This document shows, in pieces, positions 30,188-40,691 of a DNA stretch of 64,000 bases. Below the pieces are notes generated by a model that was given only the letters and a program-made list of their open reading frames with translations, was not told the DNA's origin and did not search any database. A program made the translations under genes and the position numbers. The DNA is taken from NCBI GenBank assembly GCA_913057435.1, contig CAJXNY010000007.1:1-64000 (forward strand), given 5' to 3'. Each line of letters begins with the position of its first letter. The first letter of the stretch is position 1. This DNA comes from an uncultured Oceanospirillaceae bacterium (GTDB lineage: Bacteria > Pseudomonadota > Gammaproteobacteria > Pseudomonadales > Balneatricaceae).

Positions 30188-31099
30188 CTATGAATTTAGC
30201 CCAAACTGTTGCTGCAGTTTCTCACTGAGTAACTGTCCGGCCCGGCCCACTGGCTGATCAAGCCGCCGCACCAGCATCGGGGTATAGCGGTGACGTGAAC
30301 CGCCCAGGTAATCCAGCTCCACCAGCGTTCCCGCCTGCAGCTCATCTTCCACCTGGTCCAGTGGCATCCAGCCGTAGCCCAGTGCCATCATTAATGCTTC
30401 TTTCTTAGCCCTGAAATCACTGAGGTAGAATACTCGCTCCCCGCCAAAGGTCTGGGTGCCGCCATGGGCTTTACTGTAACTGGAATCATGCACGGTCAGC
30501 TCAACATGCTGTTGCAACACCGCCAGCTCAGCCCCTTTGGCCAGTGCTAGTGGGTGCTCCGGCGCAACCACCAATACGGTTTCAAGATCAGCCAGTGCCT
30601 GCACGGATAAACGAGTATCCGAGAGTGGTACCAGGGTCAGCATCAGCTCAGCCCCGGCCTGTTCAAAGCGTTGGCTTACGCCTCCCAGAAACTCTACCCG
30701 CAACTGGATATGGGTCGGAATATTCAAGTCAGCCATCTCTTTAAGCACTGCCAGCAAGCGCGCACTGGGCAACATGCCATCAACCACCAGCTCCAGCCGC
30801 GGCTCCCAGCCCTCTGAAAACTGCTCCACCAGGCTGGAAACATACTGCGCCTGGTCCAGCAACCGCTGTCCTTCCACCAGAATTCGCTCCCCCACCGGGG
30901 TCAGTTCGGCCCGATAAGCTGAACGGTCAAACACCGCCGTACCCAGCTGTTGCTCTAACTTGTGTACCTGATAACTCACCGCCGACTGGGTTTTATTCAG
31001 TGCGAGTGCTGCCCGGGCAAAACTGCCTTCGCGCACCACGGTACTGAGCACCCGCAGACCCTCCAGATCAACCGTCATCGTCGCTGTAAACTCCATCAA
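30188..31099 (-). CDS. LysR family transcriptional regulator
   Basis: HTH LSTVVREGSFARAALALNKTQSAVSYQVHKLEQQLG; divergent from hppD. Confidence 0.92.
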   Translation of the reverse strand: MMEFTATMTVDLEGLRVLSTVVREGSFARAALALNKTQSAVSYQVHKLEQQLGTAVFDRSAYRAELTPVGERILVEGQRLLDQAQYVSSLVEQFSEGWEPRLELVVDGMLPSARLLAVLKEMADLNIPTHIQLRVEFLGGVSQRFEQAGAELMLTLVPLSDTRLSVQALADLETVLVVAPEHPLALAKGAELAVLQQHVELTVHDSSYSKAHGGTQTFGGERVFYLSDFRAKKEALMMALGYGWMPLDQVEDELQAGTLVELDYLGGSRHRYTPMLVRRLDQPVGRAGQLLSEKLQQQFGLNS

Positions 31100-31263
31100 A
31101 TTATCTGATCAAGTTAAGCATAATATTCCGCTTTTTTCTGATCATCAAAGTTTCTATATTTGAATCACCCCCAGACGCAGCCAGAGCACCCACTCACACC
31201 GCCGACTAAGCGCGGTAATGGCCGGTCTACCGAATTGATAAAAATAAATGTCAGGAGCGACTC

Positions 31264-32298
31264 ATGAGCAATAATCCACTGAATCTGCGCGGTATCGAGT
31301 TCACCGAATTTGCCAGCCCGGATACGGATTTCATGCATGATGTGTTCACGGCGTTCGGCTTCTCTAAACTCAAACGTCACGCCGAACGCAATATCAGCTA
31401 TTACAATCAGAACGGCATCCACTTCCTGCTCAACCATGAGCGTGAAGGTTTCTCCGCGGGCTTCGCCAAATCCCACGGCCCGGCAATCTGCTCCATGGGC
31501 TGGCGGGTAGACGATGCCGCCCAGTCCCAGGCCGAAGCCGTGAAGCGTGGCGCCCGCGCCGTCGCTGATGCAGACAAGGATCTGCCATACCCAGCCATTT
31601 ACGGCATTGGCAACAGCCTGATCTACCTGATCGACACCTTCGGTGATAAAGGCTCCATCTACGACGCAGATTTTGTAGCGCTGGATGACGCCGTGATCGT
31701 GCCAGATCTGGGCTTTATTGAAATCGACCACCTGACCAACAACGTCTTTAAAGGCACCATGCATCAGTGGGCCGATTTCTATAAGGATGTATTTGGCTTT
31801 GAAGAGGTGCGTTACTTCGATATCAAAGGCCAGAAAACTGCCCTGATCTCCTATGCCCTGCGCTCACCGGACGGCAGCTTCTGCATTCCGATCAACGAAG
31901 GCAAGGACGATAACAACAACCAGATTGATGAATACCTGAACCAGTACAATGGCCCAGGCGTACAACACATCGCCTTTCGCAGTGATGATCTGCTGGCCTC
32001 ACTGGATAAACTCGATCGTGCCGTTATCGATACCCTGGATATCCACGACAACTACTATCAGGAAGTGTTTGATCGGGTGCCTAATGTCACTGAAGATCCG
32101 CAACGGATTCAGGATCACCAGGTACTGGTCGATGGCGACGACAACGGCTACCTGCTACAGATCTTTACCAAAAACCTGTTTGGCCCAATTTTTATCGAGC
32201 TGATTCAGCGTAAAGAAAACCTCGGCTTTGGCGAAGGCAACTTCCAGGCCCTGTTCGAGTCTATCGAACGTGACCAGGAACGCCGCGGCGTCATCTGA
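31264..32298 (+). CDS. hppD: 4-hydroxyphenylpyruvate dioxygenase
   Basis: 344 aa; FIEIDHLTNNV, GPGVQHIAFRSDD, LLQIFTKNLFGPIFIELIQRK iron-binding and C-terminal motifs. Confidence 0.93.
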   Translation: MSNNPLNLRGIEFTEFASPDTDFMHDVFTAFGFSKLKRHAERNISYYNQNGIHFLLNHEREGFSAGFAKSHGPAICSMGWRVDDAAQSQAEAVKRGARAVADADKDLPYPAIYGIGNSLIYLIDTFGDKGSIYDADFVALDDAVIVPDLGFIEIDHLTNNVFKGTMHQWADFYKDVFGFEEVRYFDIKGQKTALISYALRSPDGSFCIPINEGKDDNNNQIDEYLNQYNGPGVQHIAFRSDDLLASLDKLDRAVIDTLDIHDNYYQEVFDRVPNVTEDPQRIQDHQVLVDGDDNGYLLQIFTKNLFGPIFIELIQRKENLGFGEGNFQALFESIERDQERRGVI

Positions 32299-32328
32299 TC
32301 CACAGGCAGGGTTTCTCCCTGAAAAGGT

Positions 32329-32360
32329 TCGGGCGACGCATTGCAGTCGCCCTTTTTTTG
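32329..32360 (+). terminator. Terminator after hppD
   Basis: GGGCGAC-gcattgca-GTCGCCC followed by TTTTTTT. Confidence 0.85.
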
Positions 32361-32376
32361 GCTGTTAGCCAGTGAC

Positions 32377-32853
32377 TCAGGAGTCCTTGATACGGCGCTG
32401 GTTTAACACCTCAAGTAAAGCGCTCAACTCAGGAATATCTGCATACTGTCTCGCGGTACCGCCAATGACATCCCAGCGCGCCCGCGAGTCAACATGCAGA
32501 TGCGCCGCCACTTCAGCACCGCCATCACTTTCCAGCGCGCCCGCTGGCACCCAGTACCCGCCTCCGCCGCGAAATACATTCGGCATAACACTGCCGCAGC
32601 AACGACAAAAGCTGGCGTTGTAACCACTGTCTTTTACGTAATGGGTCAGCTCTGGCTCGCCACCTAACCAGCGAAAATTCTTATCAGCAACAAACAAACC
32701 AGCATTTGAAGCTGACCCGGTCACCTTGCGGCACTGCGAACAGTGACACTGGTAGAAATCAGCCAGTGCACCACTGAGCTCAAACTCAACCGCTCCACAT
32801 AAACAGCGCCCCAGTACCGTCTCGTTACCCATCTCAGTCATCGGAACCTCCAT
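32377..32853 (-). CDS. GFA family (CENP-V/GFA domain) protein
   Basis: 158 aa; GRCLCGAVEFEL, FYQCHCSQCRKVTGS, FCRCCGSVMP zinc motifs. Confidence 0.9.
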   Translation of the reverse strand: MEVPMTEMGNETVLGRCLCGAVEFELSGALADFYQCHCSQCRKVTGSASNAGLFVADKNFRWLGGEPELTHYVKDSGYNASFCRCCGSVMPNVFRGGGGYWVPAGALESDGGAEVAAHLHVDSRARWDVIGGTARQYADIPELSALLEVLNQRRIKDS

Positions 32854-33064
32854 TTATACGCCTCACCCTACAACGGCTGATAATTTCCAGCCGCAGATTA
32901 TACCCACCACGGCAATAAACTCCCCATGCAGTAAAACTCGCGCTGATCAGAAACCAATCAAACCTAGCAATGTATCGATTTCTGCACCAAAGAATCGCAT
33001 TTTTACCGACTTATCGCCCTCCTCTTTGCGCATTACACTGCGCCGATATTTTCAGGAGATCACC

Positions 33065-34228
33065 ATGCGCCCACATACCCCTTTGTTTATCGTATTACTA
33101 CTCGGCTCATTGGTATTAAGCGGCTGCCAGCAGGATACGCCAGAACAAACGGCGGCAGCACCCACTCCACAGCCCATTGATGTTGCCACCATCGTCAGTG
33201 CCAACGTGGTTGACTGGAATCAGTTCACCACCCGACTGGAAGCGACTGAGCAGGTCGAACTGCGCCCCCGCGTCAGTGGCGTGATCGATTCCATTGAATT
33301 CACCGAAGGCTCAGAGGTAAAGAAAGGAGACCTGCTGGTACGGCTTGACGCCCGTCCCTTTGCTGCGGATGTCGCCCGACTGGAAGCCCAGCGTGTCGCC
33401 GCCCAGGCCGCATTACACCAGGCACAGACAGAAGCCGACCGTGCTAACCGCCTGAAGGCACGTAAGGCGATCTCCACCGAACAGGCAGAAGCACGTACTT
33501 TTCTGTCTGCTCAGCGTCGCGCCGAGCTGGCCGCCGTGGACGCCCAGCTGGTGTCCGCCCGGCTAAACCTTGAATTCACCCAGGTCCGCGCACCCATCAG
33601 CGGCCGGGTGTCCCGCGCCTTTATTACCGCCGGCAACAATGTCACTGCTGGTGAAACGGTGCTGACCTCACTCGTTTCCACTGACTACGTTCATGCTTAC
33701 TTTGATATCGACGAGCGCAGCTGGAACCAGAAATTTGCCAATGTCCGCGCCAACAGCGCTATTGCTGCCTACCTGCAACTGACAGGCGCTGATACATTTA
33801 GCCAGGTCGGGGTGCTGGATTTTATTGATAACCAGGTCAACCCGCGTACCGGCACCCTGCGTGTACGGGCAACGTTTGCTGCCGAGCAGACCCGCTTACG
33901 TCCGGGCTCCTTTGCCCGTATTCGTATCGCCGCCAACCAGGCGCAAGCCAGCATACTGGTACCTGAACGCGCCATCGGTACCGATCTGAAAACCCGCTTT
34001 GTCCTCAGTGTTAACGCACAAAATACCCTCGAATACCGCCCGGTGACCCTGGGTAACCGGATGGGTGAGCTGCGCGTTATCACCACCGGCCTGCAAGCTG
34101 GCGACCGTATTGCCGTCAATGGCCCGGCCCGGGTTGGCCCTGGCATGGTAATCAGTCCCCGTTCGGTCGATATCAACACCGCCGATCTGGGCACTGCACA
34201 GCCAGAACCTCACGTACCTGCTGCCTGA
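33065..34228 (+). CDS. RND efflux periplasmic adaptor subunit (MexE/AcrA-type lipoprotein)
   Basis: Lipobox LVLSGC, ELRPRVSGVIDSIEFTEGSEVKKGDLL, LEFTQVRAPISGRVSRAFITAGN; ATG at 33065 preferred over the ORF-track start. Confidence 0.93.
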   Translation: MRPHTPLFIVLLLGSLVLSGCQQDTPEQTAAAPTPQPIDVATIVSANVVDWNQFTTRLEATEQVELRPRVSGVIDSIEFTEGSEVKKGDLLVRLDARPFAADVARLEAQRVAAQAALHQAQTEADRANRLKARKAISTEQAEARTFLSAQRRAELAAVDAQLVSARLNLEFTQVRAPISGRVSRAFITAGNNVTAGETVLTSLVSTDYVHAYFDIDERSWNQKFANVRANSAIAAYLQLTGADTFSQVGVLDFIDNQVNPRTGTLRVRATFAAEQTRLRPGSFARIRIAANQAQASILVPERAIGTDLKTRFVLSVNAQNTLEYRPVTLGNRMGELRVITTGLQAGDRIAVNGPARVGPGMVISPRSVDINTADLGTAQPEPHVPAA

Positions 34229-34246
34229 TAACCGGATTTAGTAACC

Positions 34247-37200
34247 ATGAATTTCAGTCACTTTTTTATTCAGCGGCCTATCTTCGCCGCAGTACTATCA
34301 CTGTTGATCCTGATCGGTGGCAGTATTTCACTGTTTCAGCTACCGATCAGCGAGTACCCCGAGGTGGTTCCACCCACCGTGGTGGTTACTGCTAACTACC
34401 CCGGTGCCAATCCGAAAGTGATCGGTGAGACCGTCGCCGCTCCGCTGGAACAGGAACTCAACGGACTGGAGAACATGATCTACATGTTCTCCCAGGCCAC
34501 CAGCGATGGCCGAATGACCCTGACGACCACCTTCGCACTGGGTACCGATCTGGACCGTGCTCAGGTACAGGTACAGAACCGGGTAAACAGTGCCCTGCCT
34601 CGTCTACCGCAAGAAGTACAGCGATTGGGGGTTGTGGCAGAAAAAGCCTCCCCCAACCTGACCATGGTGGTACACCTGTACTCGCCTGAAGGCAGCCGTG
34701 ATATCAGCTACCTGGCCAACTACGCCGACATCTATGTACAGGACCCTCTGGCACGCCTGCCAGGCGTTGGCGATGTAAAGATGTTTGGCGGTGGCAAATA
34801 CGCTATGCGTCTGTGGCTGCAGCCGGACGAGCTGGCTGAGCGCAGCCTGACCGCTAACGACGTCGTCCAGGCCGTACGCGAACAAAACCGTCAGGTGGCA
34901 GCGGGCTCACTGGGGGCGCAGCCCACGGTGCGAGAAAATCAGTTTCAGGTACTGCTTAACGTACAAGGCCGGTTATCCAGCCCGGAAGAGTTCGGTGAAA
35001 TCGTGATTCGGGTCGATGATAACGGTGCCATCACCCGGCTTAAAGACGTCGCCCGGGTCGAACTCGGTGCGGACGCCTATTCCCTGCGCGCGCTGCTCGA
35101 TGGCAACACCGCTGTCGCCATTCCAATTTTCCAGCGGCCAGGCTCTAACGCCATTGAACTGTCAGATCAGGTACGGGCCACCATGGCCGAGCTTTCTTCA
35201 CGCTTCCCACAGGATGTCGCTTACGAAATTGTGTACGACCCGACCGTGTTTGTCCGGGGATCGATTGAAGCCGTAATCAGCACCCTGCTGGAAGCCATTG
35301 CACTGGTTGTGCTGGTTGTTATTTTATTTCTGCAAACCTGGCGCGCCTCAATCATCCCACTGATCGCTGTACCGGTTTCACTGATCGGCACCTTCGCTGT
35401 GATGCAGTGGCTTGGCGTATCCATTAACACGCTGTCATTGTTCGGGCTGGTACTGGCAATCGGCATTGTGGTCGATGATGCCATCGTGGTAGTCGAGAAC
35501 GTGGAACGAAACATTCATCGTGGTCTGTCTTCCGTCGAGGCAACTCGCCAGGCAATGCGTGAAGTCACCGGGCCGATTATCGCCATCGCACTGGTGCTCT
35601 GCGCGGTGTTTATCCCAACCGCTTTTATCGAGGGCCTGTCGGGCCAGTTCTATAAACAGTTTGCGCTGACCATCACAATCTCAACACTGATTTCGGCCTT
35701 CAACTCGCTGACGCTGTCACCGGCATTGTGTGCACTGCTGCTCAAATCCCATGATGCTAAACCGGACCGCCTGACCCGGTTAATGGACTTATTGTTCGGC
35801 CGCTGGTTATTCAAGCCGTTTAATGCCGTATTTGAGCGCAGCGCCAATTTGTACCAGAACGGCGTCAAACGGCTGATTCGTTTTGGCGCGATTGTTGGTC
35901 TGGTGTATATCGGCCTGCTGGGAATGACCGGCAAGCTGTTTAACGAGGTACCCGGTGGCTTTATTCCCGCCCAGGATAAACAGTATCTGGTCGCCATTGC
36001 TCAGCTGCCAGATGCCGCCAGCCTGGACCGTACCGAAGCGGTGATCCGGGAGATGGAAAAGATCGCCCTGCAAACCCCGGGAGTCGAACATACCGTTGCC
36101 TTCCCTGGCCTGTCAGTAAACGGATTTACCAACAGCCCTAACAGCGGCATTGTATTTGTCACCCTGGCCGATTTTGAGGCCCGTACAGACCCTGCCCTGC
36201 ACGCCAATGCCATCGCCGGTGCGCTGAACGGTAAATTCACCACAATTGATGAAGCTTTTGTCGCGGTATTCCCACCACCACCGATCCTGGGCCTGGGCAC
36301 CACAGGCGGCTTTAAATTGCAGCTCGAAGACCGTGCAAATCTGGGATTTGAGTCACTGTTTAACGCGCTGCAGGGCATTATCGCCGAAGGTCGTAAAGAC
36401 CCGGCGCTGGTCGGCCTCTACTCCAGTTTCCGTATCCAGGTGCCGCAAATGGATATTATCGTCGACCGGGAGCAGGCACTGGTACAGGGCGTACCCCTAA
36501 GTGAAGTATTCGACGCATTGCAGATCTATCTGGGTTCACTGTACGTCAACGACTTCAACCTGTTTGGCCGCACCTATCAGGTGAATGCCCAGGCCGATGC
36601 CCGCTACCGCCTCAACCCGGATCAGATCTTGCGGCTGGAGGTGCGCAACAGTCGCGGTGATATGGTGCCTCTGGGCTCCGTACTGACGGTGAAGCCCACC
36701 ACCGGCCCTGATCGGGTTATGCACTATAACGGCTACCCCAGCGCTGAGCTCAACGGCAGCCCGGCACCCGGCTATAGCTCGGACCAGGCCCGTGATGCCA
36801 TCGAGCGAGTGTTACAGCGTGCGCTACCTGAAGGTATTGCTTACGAATGGACCGAAGTGACCTACCAGCAGATCCTGGCCGGTAACACCATGGCCTATAT
36901 TTTCCCACTGGTGGTGGTGCTGGTATTCCTGGTGCTGGCAGCCCAGTACGAAAGCCTGACCCTGCCACTGGCTATCATCCTGATCGTACCGATGACGATT
37001 CTGTCAGCGCTGGCCGGGGTGATGTATATGGGCGGGGATAACAATATTTTCACCCGTATCGCGCTCATTGTACTGGTGGCGCTGGCCTGTAAAAATGCCA
37101 TCCTGATGGTTGAATTTGCCCGCGACCGCCAGCACAGCGGCCAATCCAGGCGAGCAGCTATTCTTGAGGCTTGCCGCCTGCGTCTGCGCCCGATCCTGAT

Positions 37201-37408
37201 GACCTCCATTGCCTTTACTGCCGGTGTGGTACCGCTGGTAATGGCCACCGGTGCCGGGGCTGAAATGCGCCAGGCGATGGGTATCGCCGTCTTCGCCGGC
37301 ATGCTGGGCGTTACATTCTTTGGCCTGCTGTTCACCCCGGTGTTCTATATGGCCATGACAGCACTGGGGCGTCGTTGTAAATCCGCTGAAACACTCAACC
37401 AGGACTAA
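34247..37408 (+). CDS. RND efflux inner-membrane transporter (HAE1/MexF-type)
   Basis: 1053 aa; FFIQRPIFAAVLSLLILIGG, VLAIGIVVDDAIVVVENVERN, GGFIPAQDKQYL. Confidence 0.96.
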   Translation: MNFSHFFIQRPIFAAVLSLLILIGGSISLFQLPISEYPEVVPPTVVVTANYPGANPKVIGETVAAPLEQELNGLENMIYMFSQATSDGRMTLTTTFALGTDLDRAQVQVQNRVNSALPRLPQEVQRLGVVAEKASPNLTMVVHLYSPEGSRDISYLANYADIYVQDPLARLPGVGDVKMFGGGKYAMRLWLQPDELAERSLTANDVVQAVREQNRQVAAGSLGAQPTVRENQFQVLLNVQGRLSSPEEFGEIVIRVDDNGAITRLKDVARVELGADAYSLRALLDGNTAVAIPIFQRPGSNAIELSDQVRATMAELSSRFPQDVAYEIVYDPTVFVRGSIEAVISTLLEAIALVVLVVILFLQTWRASIIPLIAVPVSLIGTFAVMQWLGVSINTLSLFGLVLAIGIVVDDAIVVVENVERNIHRGLSSVEATRQAMREVTGPIIAIALVLCAVFIPTAFIEGLSGQFYKQFALTITISTLISAFNSLTLSPALCALLLKSHDAKPDRLTRLMDLLFGRWLFKPFNAVFERSANLYQNGVKRLIRFGAIVGLVYIGLLGMTGKLFNEVPGGFIPAQDKQYLVAIAQLPDAASLDRTEAVIREMEKIALQTPGVEHTVAFPGLSVNGFTNSPNSGIVFVTLADFEARTDPALHANAIAGALNGKFTTIDEAFVAVFPPPPILGLGTTGGFKLQLEDRANLGFESLFNALQGIIAEGRKDPALVGLYSSFRIQVPQMDIIVDREQALVQGVPLSEVFDALQIYLGSLYVNDFNLFGRTYQVNAQADARYRLNPDQILRLEVRNSRGDMVPLGSVLTVKPTTGPDRVMHYNGYPSAELNGSPAPGYSSDQARDAIERVLQRALPEGIAYEWTEVTYQQILAGNTMAYIFPLVVVLVFLVLAAQYESLTLPLAIILIVPMTILSALAGVMYMGGDNNIFTRIALIVLVALACKNAILMVEFARDRQHSGQSRRAAILEACRLRLRPILMTSIAFTAGVVPLVMATGAGAEMRQAMGIAVFAGMLGVTFFGLLFTPVFYMAMTALGRRCKSAETLNQD

Positions 37409-37424
37409 TCTGAACGACCACAAA

Positions 37425-37453
37425 AAAGCCGGCGCATCTGCGCCGGCTTTTTC
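37425..37453. terminator. Terminator after the RND operon (convergent with rlmJ)
   Basis: AAAAAGCCGGCGCA-tc-TGCGCCGGCTTTTT. Confidence 0.85.
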
Positions 37454-37503
37454 GTTTACGCAGCAAGATCCACACAAACAATCCGGATCTGCACCGCAGC
37501 AGA

Positions 37504-38343
37504 CTACTCTGCAACCAGTACATCCGCTTTGTAAAACGCTTCATCGCTCTCGCCCAGCACGTCAACCAGCTTAGGTAACACCGCCGACATCTTATCCATC
37601 AATCCCCAGGGCGGGTTAATGACGATCATCCCGGTTGCGGTCATGCCATGCCCATGGCTATCCGCAGCCAAACCCAGCTCGAAACGCTGAATATCTCTGA
37701 TTCCACTATGGACAAAGTTGCGTTCCAGATCATCAATCTGCTGACGGTTTACCATGGGGTACCAGATGGCATAGGTTCCGGTGGAGAATTTTTTGTAAGC
37801 TGTGTTCACCACTTTGAACACCTGGTCATAGTCAGCCTTGATCTCATAAGAGGGATCAATCAGTACCAGACCACGGCGTGCCGGGGGTGGCACCAGGCCT
37901 AACAGACCCTGAAAGCCATCTTCATGCTTCACCTGCACTCGACGATCATGACCAATATTATGCTTCAGCCGCTGAAAATCCTCCGGGTGTAATTCATACA
38001 GCCAGGCCTTATCCAGCCCGCGCAGGAAATCCTGAGCAATCAGCGGTGAACCCGGGTAATAGGCACCGGCCGCGTTGCCATCGTTATGCTCTTCAATCAC
38101 CTCAAAATAGCGCGCCAGTTCGGGCCAGTCTTGCGCCTCCAGCTTGCTGATACCACCCGCATACTCTTCCAGCTTACGCGCATGTTCAGAGTTCAGATTG
38201 AACAGCCCAGCCCCGGAATGCGTGTCGATATAGGTAAACGGCTTATCTTTTTTAGTCAGGTGCTCGAGGATCTCAACCTGCACAATGTGCTTGATGATGT
38301 CGGCAAAATTTCCAGCATGAAACGAGTGTCGGTAACTGAGCAA
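37504..38343 (-). CDS. rlmJ: 23S rRNA (adenine(2030)-N6)-methyltransferase RlmJ
   Basis: (M)LSYRHSFHAGNFADIIKHIVQ from a TTG start with AGGAG upstream; VLIDPSYEIKADYDQV. Confidence 0.93.
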   Translation of the reverse strand: MLSYRHSFHAGNFADIIKHIVQVEILEHLTKKDKPFTYIDTHSGAGLFNLNSEHARKLEEYAGGISKLEAQDWPELARYFEVIEEHNDGNAAGAYYPGSPLIAQDFLRGLDKAWLYELHPEDFQRLKHNIGHDRRVQVKHEDGFQGLLGLVPPPARRGLVLIDPSYEIKADYDQVFKVVNTAYKKFSTGTYAIWYPMVNRQQIDDLERNFVHSGIRDIQRFELGLAADSHGHGMTATGMIVINPPWGLMDKMSAVLPKLVDVLGESDEAFYKADVLVAE

Positions 38344-38620
38344 AATACTCTCCTGATTAAAATACACGGCCGCTACCCTGTATCGAATAACATCTACACA
38401 CAGGCATAAGGACGATACAGGTACGAAGTTGACGCTATATAACACAAAACAATCAGACAGGAAAGGAAATCACACAAAGACAGATTATAGCAAGCGCCAG
38501 CGCACCCGGAATCATAGCCACAGATGAATAGAATACTGATAGGAATGAAAAGGCTATATCATCACGGATTTCCCACTCACCCAGTAGCTTTAGTACGCTG
38601 CTTCAAACTAAGGATGCGTC

Positions 38621-39637
38621 ATGTCTAAATTACGTATTGGTATTATCGGCTCAGGAATGATTGCCGCCGTAGTAACAAACGCTATTAAGAGCAGTAATAA
38701 CGCAGAAGTAGTTGCAGTCGCCAGTCGCACCCCCGCGAATGCGCGCGCCTTTGCAGCAGAACACGACATCAGCACGGTATTCGACACCTGGCAACAGCTG
38801 ATCAGCTCAGATATGGCTGATGCCATTTACATCGCTACACCGACCAGCGCACGCGAAGAGATCGCGCTGGGTGCAGCACAAGCCAAAAAACATATTCTGG
38901 CCGAGAAGCCCTTTGCCAGCTACGAATCACTGCAGCGTATTACCCAGGCGGCCAAAGACAATGGCGTGGCGTTTATGGATGCCACCCACTTTGCTCACCA
39001 TCCACGTACTCAACAGATTCAGCAAACCCAGGCCGAGCAGATTGGTGAAAGCCAGGCGGTACGTTCCACCTTCTTCTTCCCACTGATGGAACGTGACAAC
39101 ATCCGCTTCGATACCGACAAAGAACCCACCGGCGCTGTCGGTGATATGGCCTGGTACTGCATGCGTGCCATCACCGAGTTTTTACAGCCGAACATGGACC
39201 TGTGTAATGTCGGGGGTTCCATCGTCCGGGATGAGGAAACTAACGCGGTTATTCGCGGCACCGGGGTAATGGCCTTTCAGGATGGCAAAACCTCGACCTT
39301 TGATTTTGGCTATAACGCCGGTGTCTGCCTGATGGACCTGGATATCCTGGCGGAGCGCGGCATGTTTCGCATGGACGACTTTGTGCTGGACTGGCAGCAG
39401 GGCTTTGCCTTTAACGACCCTGAGCACAAGGTGGGCTACACCCAGCGCAGCGAAATGCAGACCCCGGCACAGTTCGAGTTCATCGAAGCACCAAGCGAAC
39501 GGGCACAGGAAGTACAGATGGTGAATGCCTTCACCCTGCTGAGCCAGAACCCTGCCGGTGACCAGGCACAGGCCAGCATGCTGATCAGTGAACAGACCCA
39601 GTACCTGCTGGATATGTACTGGAACAAAGTCAGCTAA
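38621..39637 (+). CDS. Gfo/Idh/MocA family oxidoreductase
   Basis: 338 aa; RIGIIGSGMIA Rossmann motif, ADAIYIATPTSAREEIALGAAQAKKHILAEKPFA. Confidence 0.92.
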   Translation: MSKLRIGIIGSGMIAAVVTNAIKSSNNAEVVAVASRTPANARAFAAEHDISTVFDTWQQLISSDMADAIYIATPTSAREEIALGAAQAKKHILAEKPFASYESLQRITQAAKDNGVAFMDATHFAHHPRTQQIQQTQAEQIGESQAVRSTFFFPLMERDNIRFDTDKEPTGAVGDMAWYCMRAITEFLQPNMDLCNVGGSIVRDEETNAVIRGTGVMAFQDGKTSTFDFGYNAGVCLMDLDILAERGMFRMDDFVLDWQQGFAFNDPEHKVGYTQRSEMQTPAQFEFIEAPSERAQEVQMVNAFTLLSQNPAGDQAQASMLISEQTQYLLDMYWNKVS

Positions 39638-39749
39638 TGACCCGCTTCACGCTATAACAGCCCGCTCCGCGGGTATCAGGTTTCGACAACTGATATCCGT
39701 GGTTTTCATAACGAGGCAGCTTTACCCTTCAGGCAATATAAATACAGCC

Positions 39750-40100
39750 CTACTTACACACAGTATTTTCCAGCCTGGATAACACCATAATCTTAAGTGA
39801 CTGCATACGAACCTCAGTCAATATAATTAATATAAAAGAATAAATAACGACTGATATTGCTATAGAAGCAAAACCATAAGACTGCGATACAAACGACGAA
39901 ACAGAAGAGAGAACCCCTACGAATAAAACAACCATTTGCGCCAGAAGATTATAACCAAACGTGCATTGCTTCGTTGCATAATCATAATGGATGTTTATCG
40001 GAAGCATAAAACCCAGTTTAATGGTTAGTTTATCAGTGCTCTGTTGATAAGGCTGTTGAATCTCATCCAGAATATCAGCCAGTTCTTTCAATTTTCCCAT
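39750..40100 (-). CDS. Hypothetical membrane protein
   Basis: 116 aa with two strongly hydrophobic segments; ATG start; no family recognised. Confidence 0.55.
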   Translation of the reverse strand: MGKLKELADILDEIQQPYQQSTDKLTIKLGFMLPINIHYDYATKQCTFGYNLLAQMVVLFVGVLSSVSSFVSQSYGFASIAISVVIYSFILIILTEVRMQSLKIMVLSRLENTVCK

Positions 40101-40197
40101 AACACGTTCCCTGCGTTATATGCTCATTAAACCTTAGATTCCCATAACAACCCTGTTTCGGTTGCGAAACAGGGTGCGTCACACATCAGACCGACGG

Positions 40198-40680
40198 CTA
40201 GAGCAGCTCAACCCGCTCTCGTGTCCCACGACAGAACCCAGCCACCAGCGAATACTGCAAAAATGCACAGCTGGTTGTCAGGTAATTAGAAACCCAGTAT
40301 TTCACATCCTCGGCATAGTCATCTGTTTTCGTATTTTCAGCCTGCGCCAGCACTGGAAACTTACAGATGACAATCTGCGAGGAATCATTTTTCCTTGCTG
40401 CATCAGTCACACAGATGGTCAGCGTTGCCAGCGCTGCATTCCAGTTAAAGAGCAGATACATAGAATCATCCTGGATGTTTTTCCGCTGCATGGCCGCCGC
40501 CTTTTCAGCACCCTGGTTAATAGCGCTCTGCACCTGTGCATCATCAGTCACCTCAGACTCTGCGACATATACGATGTAGTCACCCTCAACACCACACACA
40601 CCCTCAGGTGGCGCGCCTGCTTTGCTTTCATTCCAGTTCAACTGCATTTCAATTCCTGTGGTGGCTAACCGTTTAGTCAT
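40198..40680 (-). CDS. Hypothetical protein
   Basis: Start at MTKRLATTGIEMQLNWNES (40680) avoids overlap with the upstream ORF; no family recognised. Confidence 0.6.
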   Translation of the reverse strand: MTKRLATTGIEMQLNWNESKAGAPPEGVCGVEGDYIVYVAESEVTDDAQVQSAINQGAEKAAAMQRKNIQDDSMYLLFNWNAALATLTICVTDAARKNDSSQIVICKFPVLAQAENTKTDDYAEDVKYWVSNYLTTSCAFLQYSLVAGFCRGTRERVELL

Positions 40681-40691
40681 AATAGTGTTTA

